From contig NZ_CP027732.1 of the NCBI RefSeq assembly GCF_003852235.1, positions 310,001 through 374,000 on the forward strand: DNA of 64,000 nt. Direction: 5' to 3'. The DNA is from Pseudomonas sp. R4-35-07 (GTDB lineage: Bacteria; Pseudomonadota; Gammaproteobacteria; Pseudomonadales; Pseudomonadaceae). A program made the position numbers and the translations under genes. The notes beneath the pieces were generated by a model that was not told the origin of the DNA, did not search any database, and was given only the letters and a program-made list of their open reading frames with translations. Shown one piece after another: positions 56,925 through 64,000 of this stretch (the stretch's first letter is position 1; every line of letters begins with the position of its first letter).

Positions 56925-58614
56925 TAACTTCCTTATTTCTAATCCTGCGTTTTCTAGCGATCATCAAGCTTTGTGTTAAATGAGGGATTTCTTTGCGAAA
57001 TACTGACGAACCTGAAAATATAAACTGATCAGCGGCAGTACGGGCATGCTCTTCATTTCCTTCGCGCATGTGTCTATCAATGATTGAGAATGCGTGCTCT
57101 ATCTCTACTTCCGTTTTGTGCGGTAAATATAGAGGAAGCAGTTTGGCATCGCAGGGCTCCAATTTGAGAGCTCCTGAGCCACGAGGCCTTCCAAGCTTTT
57201 CAGCTTCAAGTTGCGTGAACGTAGTCTGCAATGAGATAGCTATTAACCTAAAGGAAATATTGATGTTGGGTTTAAAATTTACTCTATAGAATCCATTCGT
57301 TGTGTTTGCATGTACGCTATTTAGGATAACTCGTGGGCCGTTATGAGTCATGAATACGAAAAAAGCGTCGGGGATTCTACCGTCTAAAAATCTGAACCAG
57401 CAGCCACGTTTTGCAAAAGTAGCATTGGCCTTGATATTGGAGTTTCCATAACCTGAAAGATATTTCAAAACTGGCTCAGATTTCGTGTTTGATGGCGCAT
57501 CCAGAGCAAAGCATGGGACGTCCATTTCTTTGTGGCGCTCTCGGTCTGAAGTTGATACTTCCAGCCCAGTAACAAATCTGCTTTTTGGTAAAATATAGGT
57601 CAGGTGAGAATTGCCAATGCCGTCAGCTCTCCAATGGGCGTGTGGCCTAATGAAGAATTTTGCATCGCCTGTAACCACTCCAATGCCGACATCTGAAAGT
57701 TCGCCTAATTCTTTTACTAGGGGGTCAAGCTTTAGTCTGGATATTGAGGATTCCACTATGGCGCTAACAATGCCAAAGTTGGACTTGCTGTTGCTTGGAT
57801 AATCTTCGTTGCTGCTCACTGTCCATTTTTCTATTTCGATATAGAGTTCTGATAAATTGTCGACATAGCTAGATGTTATATGGGCGTCTTGTGAATTGTA
57901 GCCAAAACCATCACCTAAAACAATAAGTGCCCTTTCTTCGGTGCCTTCCAGTAAGAATATTCGTTCGGTAAGAGTGAAGAAAGCCAGCTTTTTAAAGCTT
58001 TTAAAAAATAGTTCGCGAAGTCCTGCGGCATACTGGGCTGTCATAAAGCTAACTGGTAAAACCCACGCTATCCGCCCACCATTTTTTAGAAAATGCAGGG
58101 CGTGATAGCTAAAGTACGTCCAAAGGCTTGCGCGTCGATTGAGTTTTAAATTGTACTTTTGTTCCCATATATGAATGGCAGCGCGCTGCGCTTCGTCAAG
58201 CTTGCTATAGCGAACATAAGGAGGGTTTCCAATTACGGCATCTGCTTTTTCGGCTGATAATTCATTTGAATCAATTAATAGAAAGTTTTTAAGTTTAAAG
58301 TTCTCTGCGTGCAATTTCAGCTTTCTGTCGTTTAGCATTTCAAATGCAGCGGGATCTATGTCGCAGCCGTATATTGTTTCGGTTGAGTCGGATCCGAGTT
58401 CTTGTACTCTTCTCACGGATGCTTCTAAAAAATTACACCCACCAAAGCTAGGCTCTAGCAAAACGTCGGAAGGAGTTCTTATCGCCCAATCACATAATAT
58501 CTTCGTCACGGACGGTGGAGTGTAGAAAGCGCCTAGTTCTCGCTTTCGTGCTAGCGAGACCGGTCTTTCTTCAGCGGATGGTATCGAGCGCTGAGCATGC
58601 ACAGCCAATGTCAC
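56914..58614 (-). CDS. N6-adenine DNA methyltransferase (Eco57I-like)
   Basis: 566 aa. Motif X region RKRELGAFYTPPSVTKILCD, AdoMet motif I LLEPSFGGCNFLEASV, catalytic motif IV VIGNPPYVRYSKL (NPPY) and motif VI-like GGRIAWVLPVSFM; the C-terminal 250 residues form a specificity-like domain (KLGRPRGSGALKLEPCD). No nuclease domain is fused in. Its start lies two bases after the AbrB-like gene's stop, and its end overlaps the ATPase gene. AT-rich compared with the core genome. Confidence 0.85.
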   Translation of the reverse strand: MTLAVHAQRSIPSAEERPVSLARKRELGAFYTPPSVTKILCDWAIRTPSDVLLEPSFGGCNFLEASVRRVQELGSDSTETIYGCDIDPAAFEMLNDRKLKLHAENFKLKNFLLIDSNELSAEKADAVIGNPPYVRYSKLDEAQRAAIHIWEQKYNLKLNRRASLWTYFSYHALHFLKNGGRIAWVLPVSFMTAQYAAGLRELFFKSFKKLAFFTLTERIFLLEGTEERALIVLGDGFGYNSQDAHITSSYVDNLSELYIEIEKWTVSSNEDYPSNSKSNFGIVSAIVESSISRLKLDPLVKELGELSDVGIGVVTGDAKFFIRPHAHWRADGIGNSHLTYILPKSRFVTGLEVSTSDRERHKEMDVPCFALDAPSNTKSEPVLKYLSGYGNSNIKANATFAKRGCWFRFLDGRIPDAFFVFMTHNGPRVILNSVHANTTNGFYRVNFKPNINISFRLIAISLQTTFTQLEAEKLGRPRGSGALKLEPCDAKLLPLYLPHKTEVEIEHAFSIIDRHMREGNEEHARTAADQFIFSGSSVFRKEIPHLTQSLMIARKRRIRNKEVSDD

Positions 58615-58616
58615 GA

Positions 58617-58832
58617 CTACTTGCCCCCGTTCTGAGGCGATAATTTGTGCTTACTCGGGGATATTTTTCGCAGGCGAATCTCACCGGTCTCTACCATCAA
58701 CGCGACGTCTAGGCTATCGCCTTCCTCCAAGCCGAGCGTCCGCAAGAGGTTCGCATCCAAGGAAATCCTTCGCATTTTTTGTATCATGGTAGGACCAAAT
58801 GATACTTCAGATAGTACGTTTTTAGATGTCAT
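58617..58832 (-). CDS. AbrB/SpoVT-like DNA-binding protein
   Basis: 71 aa with the swapped-hairpin AbrB pattern: MRRISLDANLLRTLGLEEGD followed by a short strand MVETGEIRLRKI. Such proteins act as antitoxins or autoregulators. First gene of the cluster, two bases before the methylase, so it probably controls the operon. Confidence 0.7.
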   Translation of the reverse strand: MTSKNVLSEVSFGPTMIQKMRRISLDANLLRTLGLEEGDSLDVALMVETGEIRLRKISPSKHKLSPQNGGK

Positions 58833-58928
58833 GAGGTTTCGCGCAATACTGGAAACAGGTTTGAATAGTAGCAGATTCAGTGACTAGGCCAAATGTTGAG
58901 CGACGTAATCCTCGACTCACTGCGGTAA

Positions 58929-59225
58929 TCAACGGTTTTTGGCGTCAGCCTGCCTTTGGAATGTCCATGACTTTCGTAAGCGTGATGAAATCAGGCCGAT
59001 GGTCAGCAGGTAGTAATAGCACGTTGATCCCGAGCGCGACTGGATGTGGCTATCAAGAAACCACACAAGGTGTTTCCGCTGCCATGACCATGGATTGTCT
59101 AGTTGCCATCGTTCATGAATAGCTGCTTGGATCGTCTTTGCTTGTTGAATGTGGCGTTTGCGCGTGGCATTTGCGCCCTTCAGAATCCCGGCTAAGAACA
59201 GCTCCATATCGAATGGCTTGCTCAT
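58929..59225 (-). CDS. Small recombinase-associated protein, 98 aa
   Basis: A basic, helical, Trp-rich protein (WQLDNPWSWQRKHLVWFLDSH) without a recognised family. It overlaps the stop of the upstream tyrosine recombinase by four bases (ATGA), so the two are translated together; it may be an accessory factor of integration (inference). Confidence 0.6.
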   Translation of the reverse strand: MSKPFDMELFLAGILKGANATRKRHIQQAKTIQAAIHERWQLDNPWSWQRKHLVWFLDSHIQSRSGSTCYYYLLTIGLISSRLRKSWTFQRQADAKNR

Positions 59226-60202
59226 GCTCTCCCCCCAATGTAAGCCGATGCCACGTCCATACGGCCGTGTCCAAGTTCATAGCTGATTTGCTCTCGGGCC
59301 TCCTGATCGAGGCGTCGGTTGAGTTGGTAGCAACGGCCAACGCTTATGGGCGCGGGATGCTGGGTGATTTGTTCATAGCGTTCGCATGCGTAGGCCGCGC
59401 GCAAGTCGTGGAAGCCTTTGAGTTCGTGCGTATGGAGGATGTCTCGGGAGGGACGGACGGTGCCCTGTATGAAGTCCAGGTAGCTTTCGTTCGGGGCTAA
59501 CAGATTGCGGCTACCACCAGGCGAGAAATGTTGGGCGAATGCTAGTGCGTCACGGATGTAATCGTTCACCATGATCCAGCAAGGTGCAGACGCGCCTGAG
59601 CGTCCGCCCTTGGTACCCTCCTGGATATTAACTCTGCCGAATTTCTCGGCTTCACATTTTAGGCGCGATAGGTCGGCCAAAATGGCCTCGCGTGAACGCA
59701 TACCGATGGCTCGTGCCAGGTACACAATGGCAGCAGCGCGCGCCAGTTGATGTTCGCAGAGTGCATTGATGATCTTCATCACTTGGTCACGATCCTGACC
59801 TTGCGGAGTCGTAGTTCGAACAGTGGTGCGCTGCATTCCCAGCGCCTTGCTCGGGCTTAGCACTTTCACATACTGGTCACCGCGGAGCGCCGCCATGGTT
59901 CGGTTGACGCTGGACAATCGGTTTTGCGCAGTAGCGATGGCAAGCTCACCATGTTCAACTTGCTGGCGTAGGTATCCTGCGTAGTCCAGCAAGGTCTGCC
60001 GGTCGATCTTCCTCGCATCGTTGAATCCCGGCCCATCTTCGGACCGACACCACCGCACAAACGCTTGCCAGCGATCGGTGTGTGCTTTGACAGTCCCATA
60101 ATGCCCACCGCCGAACATGTCTTTCAGCGCCTGCGGCCCGGCGTAGCTCAGTTGCCGGCCATAGCCAAAATTGCGGCCACCTCGTTTGCCCACTAGTGCC
60201 AT
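59222..60202 (-). CDS. Tyrosine recombinase (integrase-domain protein)
   Basis: 326 aa resembling the integrase-domain proteins common on Pseudomonas integrative elements. N-terminal core-binding part (VKAHTDRWQAFVRWCRSE) and catalytic part with ARAIGMRSREAILADLSRL (first Arg), GFHDLRAAYACERYEQ (H-x-x-R) and, near the end, ISYELGHGRMDVASAYIGG (His and Tyr). All catalytic positions seem present. Not next to the tRNA; it may serve a different step or be a leftover from a nested element. Confidence 0.75.
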   Translation of the reverse strand: MALVGKRGGRNFGYGRQLSYAGPQALKDMFGGGHYGTVKAHTDRWQAFVRWCRSEDGPGFNDARKIDRQTLLDYAGYLRQQVEHGELAIATAQNRLSSVNRTMAALRGDQYVKVLSPSKALGMQRTTVRTTTPQGQDRDQVMKIINALCEHQLARAAAIVYLARAIGMRSREAILADLSRLKCEAEKFGRVNIQEGTKGGRSGASAPCWIMVNDYIRDALAFAQHFSPGGSRNLLAPNESYLDFIQGTVRPSRDILHTHELKGFHDLRAAYACERYEQITQHPAPISVGRCYQLNRRLDQEAREQISYELGHGRMDVASAYIGGRA

Positions 60203-60444
60203 GATCGAACTCCTCTCGAAGCCAAAAATTTAAAACCTTCCCCACGTCATCCCGCCAAGAATGTTGAGTGTTATCAGGGATCAAGGCCCCTGCGGCCTGT
60301 GAGGTTTGTCCACTAACGCGGGACTGACGGCTCTTTACGACCGGGAGCTTGGGCATCTCATGATCTGGCCTCCTGAACACCTCCGAAGAGGTGGGCTGGT
60401 GGAGGCTGCACTGGCTGACGAGACCAGCGCCGCGAGATCCTGAG
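60203..60444. other. Non-coding gap before the recombinase gene
   Basis: It contains short palindromic stretches, for example ATCTCATGATCTGG, but no gene. The recombinase promoter probably lies here. Confidence 0.4.
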
Positions 60445-60873
60445 TCAGGTGAAGGCAGTGAAGCGATGACCGGGGCATGCCTGACTGTCAGTCAGGTGCA
60501 GTCCATTTCCTTGGGCTGCGGCACCATCATCTGCATCGCTGTTGCTGGTGACATTGGTGTTTGTCACGCCGATTGTCACGAGGGGGAATGCCGCAATGCC
60601 TTGTACGAGTTGGGCTGCAGCAGCGGTAGGAGCGCCCGTCTCTTTCCGGAAGAAAGAGACGGGCGCAGGTTGGCGCAATGAAATGGCCAAGCGGATAGGT
60701 TGCTGCAGGGCAGCTATGAAAGGGGATGAGTTGCCGCAGCGGGCACACTGGTAAAAGTAGGCATCCATCACATTGCTGTGACCGTGCGAGCCGCCGGACG
60801 CTAATCGCACTTTGGGAGAACCACCACGGTGTGGCGTAGCCTTAAAGGTTCTGGCTACCTGGGTTGCTGTCAA
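60445..60873 (-). CDS. Doubtful hypothetical protein, 142 aa
   Basis: An open frame with YFYQCARCGNSS, which could be one half of a zinc ribbon, but only one CxxC-type pair is seen. The frame runs through a perfect 15-base-stem hairpin (60631-60665), and the C-terminal half has low-complexity Asn/Thr/Asp sequence. It may be a real island gene or chance. Confidence 0.3.
   Translation of the reverse strand: MTATQVARTFKATPHRGGSPKVRLASGGSHGHSNVMDAYFYQCARCGNSSPFIAALQQPIRLAISLRQPAPVSFFRKETGAPTAAAAQLVQGIAAFPLVTIGVTNTNVTSNSDADDGAAAQGNGLHLTDSQACPGHRFTAFT
60631..60665. repeat. Long perfect hairpin
   Basis: GCGCCCGTCTCTTTC - CGGAA - GAAAGAGACGGGCGC, a perfect 15-base stem with a five-base loop and no following T run. 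Possibly a binding site or replication/transfer structure. Confidence 0.7.
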
Positions 60874-61028
60874 CGACAGCGCTTTGCCCGATCTTTTCTA
60901 CTCCTGTGGGTAATTCGGGTTAAGGCTCGAATTTTCGGGAGCTCTGCGGCTGTGGATGAAATTATCCATCGGTGGAAATCTGTGGTTTTCCACAGACAGT
61001 TGCATGGGCTCTAGATTTTTTAAGTGAG

Positions 61029-61071
61029 GTCCATCCAAACAGGGCGGCTTTGCAGCCCTGTTTGGATGGAC
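61029..61071. repeat. Perfect 17-base-stem hairpin
   Basis: GTCCATCCAAACAGGGC, a nine-base loop, GCCCTGTTTGGATGGAC. No T run follows on either side, so a terminator role is doubtful. It lies between an island membrane gene and the doubtful hypothetical. Confidence 0.75.
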
Positions 61072-61099
61072 CCGCGTGGCAGAGCAGATTGCGAGAGTC

Positions 61100-61429
61100 T
61101 TACGGATGTACGCTTACTTTACTGCGGCACTTTAAAAGCCAAAGCAGTGTTAGCACCGTCGGCCAAAACAACGTGTTGAGAACGTCGTGAGCGCTTGCCT
61201 GCCAGCGCCAGTATCCGAAGCTTCCAATGTCGTCTCGCCGATCTACCCACTCGCCTGCACACGCAATGATGAAAACAACCAGCCAGCCAAGGTATGGCCT
61301 GAATCGTCGGGTGCCAACGATCAACGTCAAATAGACCGCCATGCCCAAATAGATATGCAGCGCGTCTTTTGACAGTCCGGTTGCCGACACAATGGCGAGC
61401 TTGATGCTTTGTGCGGTTGAGATATCCAT
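61100..61429 (-). CDS. Small membrane protein, 109 aa
   Basis: Three to four hydrophobic segments (LHIYLGMAVYLTLIVG, LGWLVVFIIACAGEW, LNTLFWPTVLTLLWLL) with a conserved-looking VDRRDD between the second and third. Loosely VanZ-like. It starts one base after the integrase stop, so it is co-transcribed with it. Function unknown. Confidence 0.6.
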   Translation of the reverse strand: MDISTAQSIKLAIVSATGLSKDALHIYLGMAVYLTLIVGTRRFRPYLGWLVVFIIACAGEWVDRRDDIGSFGYWRWQASAHDVLNTLFWPTVLTLLWLLKCRSKVSVHP

Positions 61430-61430
61430 G

Positions 61431-62764
61431 TCAATTCCTCCTCTCTGCGCCAGTGCCAGGCTTCGCTTTTATCCAAGTGACGTTCGCTCCTGTCTGGTTC
61501 GCGAATTCGTGTGGAGTGACATGCTCCTGTCGGTTGGCCTCCAGGTACCGGCTCCACCAGTTCATGATCAGCCTGCGCTCCTCGATGAACTCGGCCTTGT
61601 GGATGTAGGCGGCACGGACGTTGTTGCGTTCCTTGTGGCTCATCTGCCTTTCAATGGAGGTCTCCGACCACAATCCTGACTCGATCAGTGCGCTGCAGGC
61701 CATCGAACGAAACCCATGCCCGCAGATATCGGTTTTGGTGTCGTATCCCATCGTCCGTAGCGCGTTGTTCACCGTATTTTCGGACATGGGCTTCCAGGGT
61801 TTGGCATCCCCTGCGAAGACCAATGCGAATTTGCCTGTGAGTGCATGGATTTTTTCGAGTAGCGCCACTGCTTGCGGCGATAAGGGTACTAAATGGATAT
61901 CCCCTGCCATCTTCGTACCCCTTGTGGAAAAGGGTACTCCCTCCAACGCGGGTCGAGTGTCGGGTATCTCCCAGGTGCCACGCTTGAGGTCGAACTCGCT
62001 CCAGCGGGCGAAACGCAGTTCGCTGGATCTTACAAACACATGCAGCGACAGCATCACCGTCAGACGGGTAAGTGCCCGGCCTTTATAGGTGTCGATCCGC
62101 TCCTGCAGTTCCGGCAGTCGCGATAAGGGTAGAGCAGGGCGATGTACCACTCGCGGGGCTTTGATCAAGCCTTCGAGGTCGTAAGCAGGGTTTGCGGTGA
62201 TAAGCCGGAGGCGTTTTGCCTCGCGCATGATGCTCTGCAGGTAGTTTTGTACCCTTAAAGCAACGTCGATCGTTCCGCGCTTCTTGATCGCTTCCAAGGG
62301 CTGCATAAGGTCATGGGTGTCGAGATCAACAATGGCGCGTGCGCCGATCAGCGGGAATACGTGGGTTTTGAGGCGGCTCATCACTGTCTTGGAATGGCCT
62401 GGTGCCCACTTGGCCGACATTTCCGTATGCCAGTCGAGCGCAACGCTTTCAAAGGTTCTGCCTTTGATCACAGCTTCCGCCTTGGCTTGGTGCTTGGTCT
62501 CTATAGGATCAACGCCATCCGCCAGCATTCGCTTAACTTCCAAGCGCTTGCGACGCGCGTCGGCGAGGCCAATGACGGGGTAGTTGCCGAACGAGGTCAG
62601 TCCTTCGCGTCCGTCAGGTTTGACGTAACGGAGCCGCCAGAATTTGCGGCCATTGGTTGGACTAGGAGGTAGAGGCCATCGCCGTCGAAAAGCTTGTAAG
62701 CGCCGTCGGTGGGCTTGGCTGAGCGGCAAGCCGAATCGGAGAGTGGAGCAGTGGTGCGCGACAT
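61431..62764 (-). pseudogene. P4-type integrase with N-terminal frameshift
   Basis: Catalytic parts are intact: VRSSELRFARWSEF (first Arg), CGHGFRSMACSAL (HxxR), MSHKERN and AAYIHKAEF (Tyr). But the normal N-terminus, starting at the ATG at 62764 (MSRTTAPLSDSACRS to DGDGLYLLVQP), is in another frame from the rest (NGRKFWRLRYVKPDGRE). One A is missing near 62653, where CCA-ATG-GCC should read CCA-AAT-GGC. The downstream frame has no good start before 62729. The gene lies 170 bases from tRNA-Thr, its likely target. It is either broken, or read by slippage or from a weak internal start. Confidence 0.82.
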
Positions 62765-62865
62765 AAGGGTACTCCCCCTTTATCGAATTACCTTACCCCT
62801 AACACTACCCCTAAAACGGTTGGAATCCACCAGTTTCTGACGGAAACCGATGGAACGCCAAAACG

Positions 62866-62893
62866 AAAAAACCCGCCAGAAGGCGGGTTTTTC
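62866..62893. terminator. Terminator beside tRNA-Thr
   Basis: AAAAAACCCGCC-AGAA-GGCGGGTTTTTC, an AT-flanked stem between the tRNA and the integrase; it is on the tRNA's 3' side and can end its transcript. Confidence 0.85.
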
Positions 62894-62935
62894 GGGGGTT
62901 CCAGAGATTTTGAAAGCCTTCTATGGAGCCTTGTA

Positions 62936-63011
<76 letters not shown>

Positions 63012-63339
63012 GTGTTAGGGCGACGATTATAGCGATTGAAAAGGTTCTGTAAACCCCTGAATTCTGACTATTTTTGCAAACGCTGCGGTTTTTTGCGGTC
63101 ACCGTGTTTTTTAACCAATGTCACTGCTTGAAAATGCGCGCAGACAGCGCTCAGGGAAAAGCCATTAAATTGACTTTTTACCGTTCATCCAGAAAGCACA
63201 AAACAAAAACATCAAAATAATGACACGCCCTACCCGTTGCCACAGAATGCACAAACAAGGACGCCTATAATAAGACCTGCGGTAAGTATCCGCGCTTGCC
63301 GAGCTTCACGTCTTAACGCTGCGTCGTGAGGAGCAGGTT
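63012..63339. promoter_or_regulatory. Upstream region of the cellulose operon
   Basis: 328 bases without a gene; A-rich around 63190-63220 (CACAAAACAAAAACATCAAA). It should contain the operon promoter and perhaps sites for c-di-GMP-linked regulators, but I cannot assign any with confidence. GAGGAG at 63329-63334 is the ribosome site for the next gene. Confidence 0.45.
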
Positions 63340-64000
63340 ATGAGCCTTAGCAGAGAAATCCTGGCGTTGTTCGGCAAGGATGTCGCCCATGACGCCGATG
63401 GCATCAATGCGCGAATGCACTTTTTCGGCAGTGTCCCTGAACAATCCCATCTCCAACCGCTGGTTACCCCTGTGTTGCGCCCAAAAATAGTGGCGCTGGT
63501 GTCGATCAATGGCGGTGTCGGGCGCAGCACGCTGGTTACGGCGTTGAGCAGCGGTTTGCAGCGCCACGGTGAGTCGGTGGTGGCGTTGGACCTGGACCCG
63601 CAGAATGCCTTGCACCATCACTTTGGCGTAAGTTCCACCTTGCCAGGAATCGGGCGCACCAGTCTGGAGCATGGGCAATGGGGACCGCTGCAGCAGTTGG
63701 GGTTTGCCGGTTGTCAGGTGATCACCTTCGGCGATGTCGATATTCAGCAGCAGGAGAATCTGGAGCGTTGGCTCAAGCATGAGCCCGATTGGTTGGCGCA
63801 GCGTCTGGCGTCCCTGGGCTTGAGCGAGCGGCAGACGGTGATTATCGATACGCCCGCCGGCAATAACGTCTATTTCCATCAGGCGCTGAACGTGGCCGAT
63901 GTGGTGTTGCTTATTGTGCAGCCGGACGCTGCGTGCCTTGGTACGTTGGATCATCTGGACACGCTGCTCGCCCCGTACCTTGAGGGCCAGTGCCCACCGG
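63340..64000 (+). CDS. bcsQ: BcsQ/WssA-like cellulose operon ATPase (partial)
   Basis: It runs off the right end of the window; 220 codons are visible. A MinD/ParA-type ATPase: deviant Walker A VSINGGVGRSTLVTALSSGL near residue 55, switch-like VALDLDPQNALHHHFG and IIDTPAGNNVYFHQAL. In P. fluorescens SBW25 the first gene of the wss cellulose operon (wssA) is such a MinD-like protein, needed for polar placement of cellulose synthase. Start ATG at 63340 preceded by GAGGAG. The rest of the operon is outside the window. Confidence 0.8.
   Translation, partial: MSLSREILALFGKDVAHDADGINARMHFFGSVPEQSHLQPLVTPVLRPKIVALVSINGGVGRSTLVTALSSGLQRHGESVVALDLDPQNALHHHFGVSSTLPGIGRTSLEHGQWGPLQQLGFAGCQVITFGDVDIQQQENLERWLKHEPDWLAQRLASLGLSERQTVIIDTPAGNNVYFHQALNVADVVLLIVQPDAACLGTLDHLDTLLAPYLEGQCPP

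Noticed and set aside
52071..58832. BREX, DISARM, Mza or ordinary Type II restriction assignment
   Set aside because: There is no PglZ, BrxC, DrmA/B helicase, Z1 or AIPR gene, and the only nuclease-like gene is at the far end; two-component-like genes are not part of those systems.
61029..61071. Intrinsic terminator
   Set aside because: The stem is strong, but neither strand has a following T run.

Overview
The window is chromosomal DNA from a fluorescent Pseudomonas, most like the P. fluorescens/SBW25 lineage. The evidence is the rimA-rimB-rimK operon, ompR-envZ, a DctB/DctD pair, an rmlBADC operon, an OprD-type porin, the start of a cellulose operon (bcsQ/wssA-like), and many paired inverted REP elements with the GTGGGAGGGGGCTTGC core.

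Core layout. 0.2-7.2 kb: ompR-envZ, rimK/rimB/rimA, hslR, a PAP2 phosphatase and hslO. 7.4-8.9 kb: pckA. 12.2-26.9 kb: a DMT permease, small hypothetical genes, a YfaP/TPR protein, a RecQ helicase, a thioesterase, a glycine-zipper protein, the FdhD/YdeP pair, a BON-LysM protein, yrfG, nudE and cysQ. 27.0-36.6 kb: dctD/dctB, rmlD-C-A-B and a kinase-aminotransferase fusion. 36.8-46.1 kb: aguA, a porin, a three-gene CHASE2/small periplasmic/M48 cluster, two oxidoreductases and a divergent TetR regulator. 62.9-64 kb: tRNA-Thr(TGU) and the first part of the cellulose operon.

Accessory DNA falls in three places. (1) 8.97-11.9 kb: an AT-rich two-gene cassette between intact pckA and a second copy of the pckA 3' end (276 bp, three synonymous differences). 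It carries no recombinase. (2) 46.1-51.7 kb: a decayed mobile segment with a truncated integrase, a Tn3-family transposase remnant with two homopolymer frameshifts, an SOS-controlled HNH-DNase S-type bacteriocin with its immunity gene, and a Dam-like methylase. (3) 51.7-62.9 kb: an island next to tRNA-Thr, bounded by a repeat of the tRNA 3' end. It holds a frameshifted P4-type integrase, a second tyrosine recombinase and an AT-rich six-gene minus-strand cluster: AbrB-like protein, N6-adenine methylase, double-ATPase kinase-like protein, receiver-domain protein, unknown protein and PD-(D/E)xK-like nuclease. I cannot assign this cluster to a named system. It is the best candidate here for an undescribed defence system, and the pckA cassette is the second.
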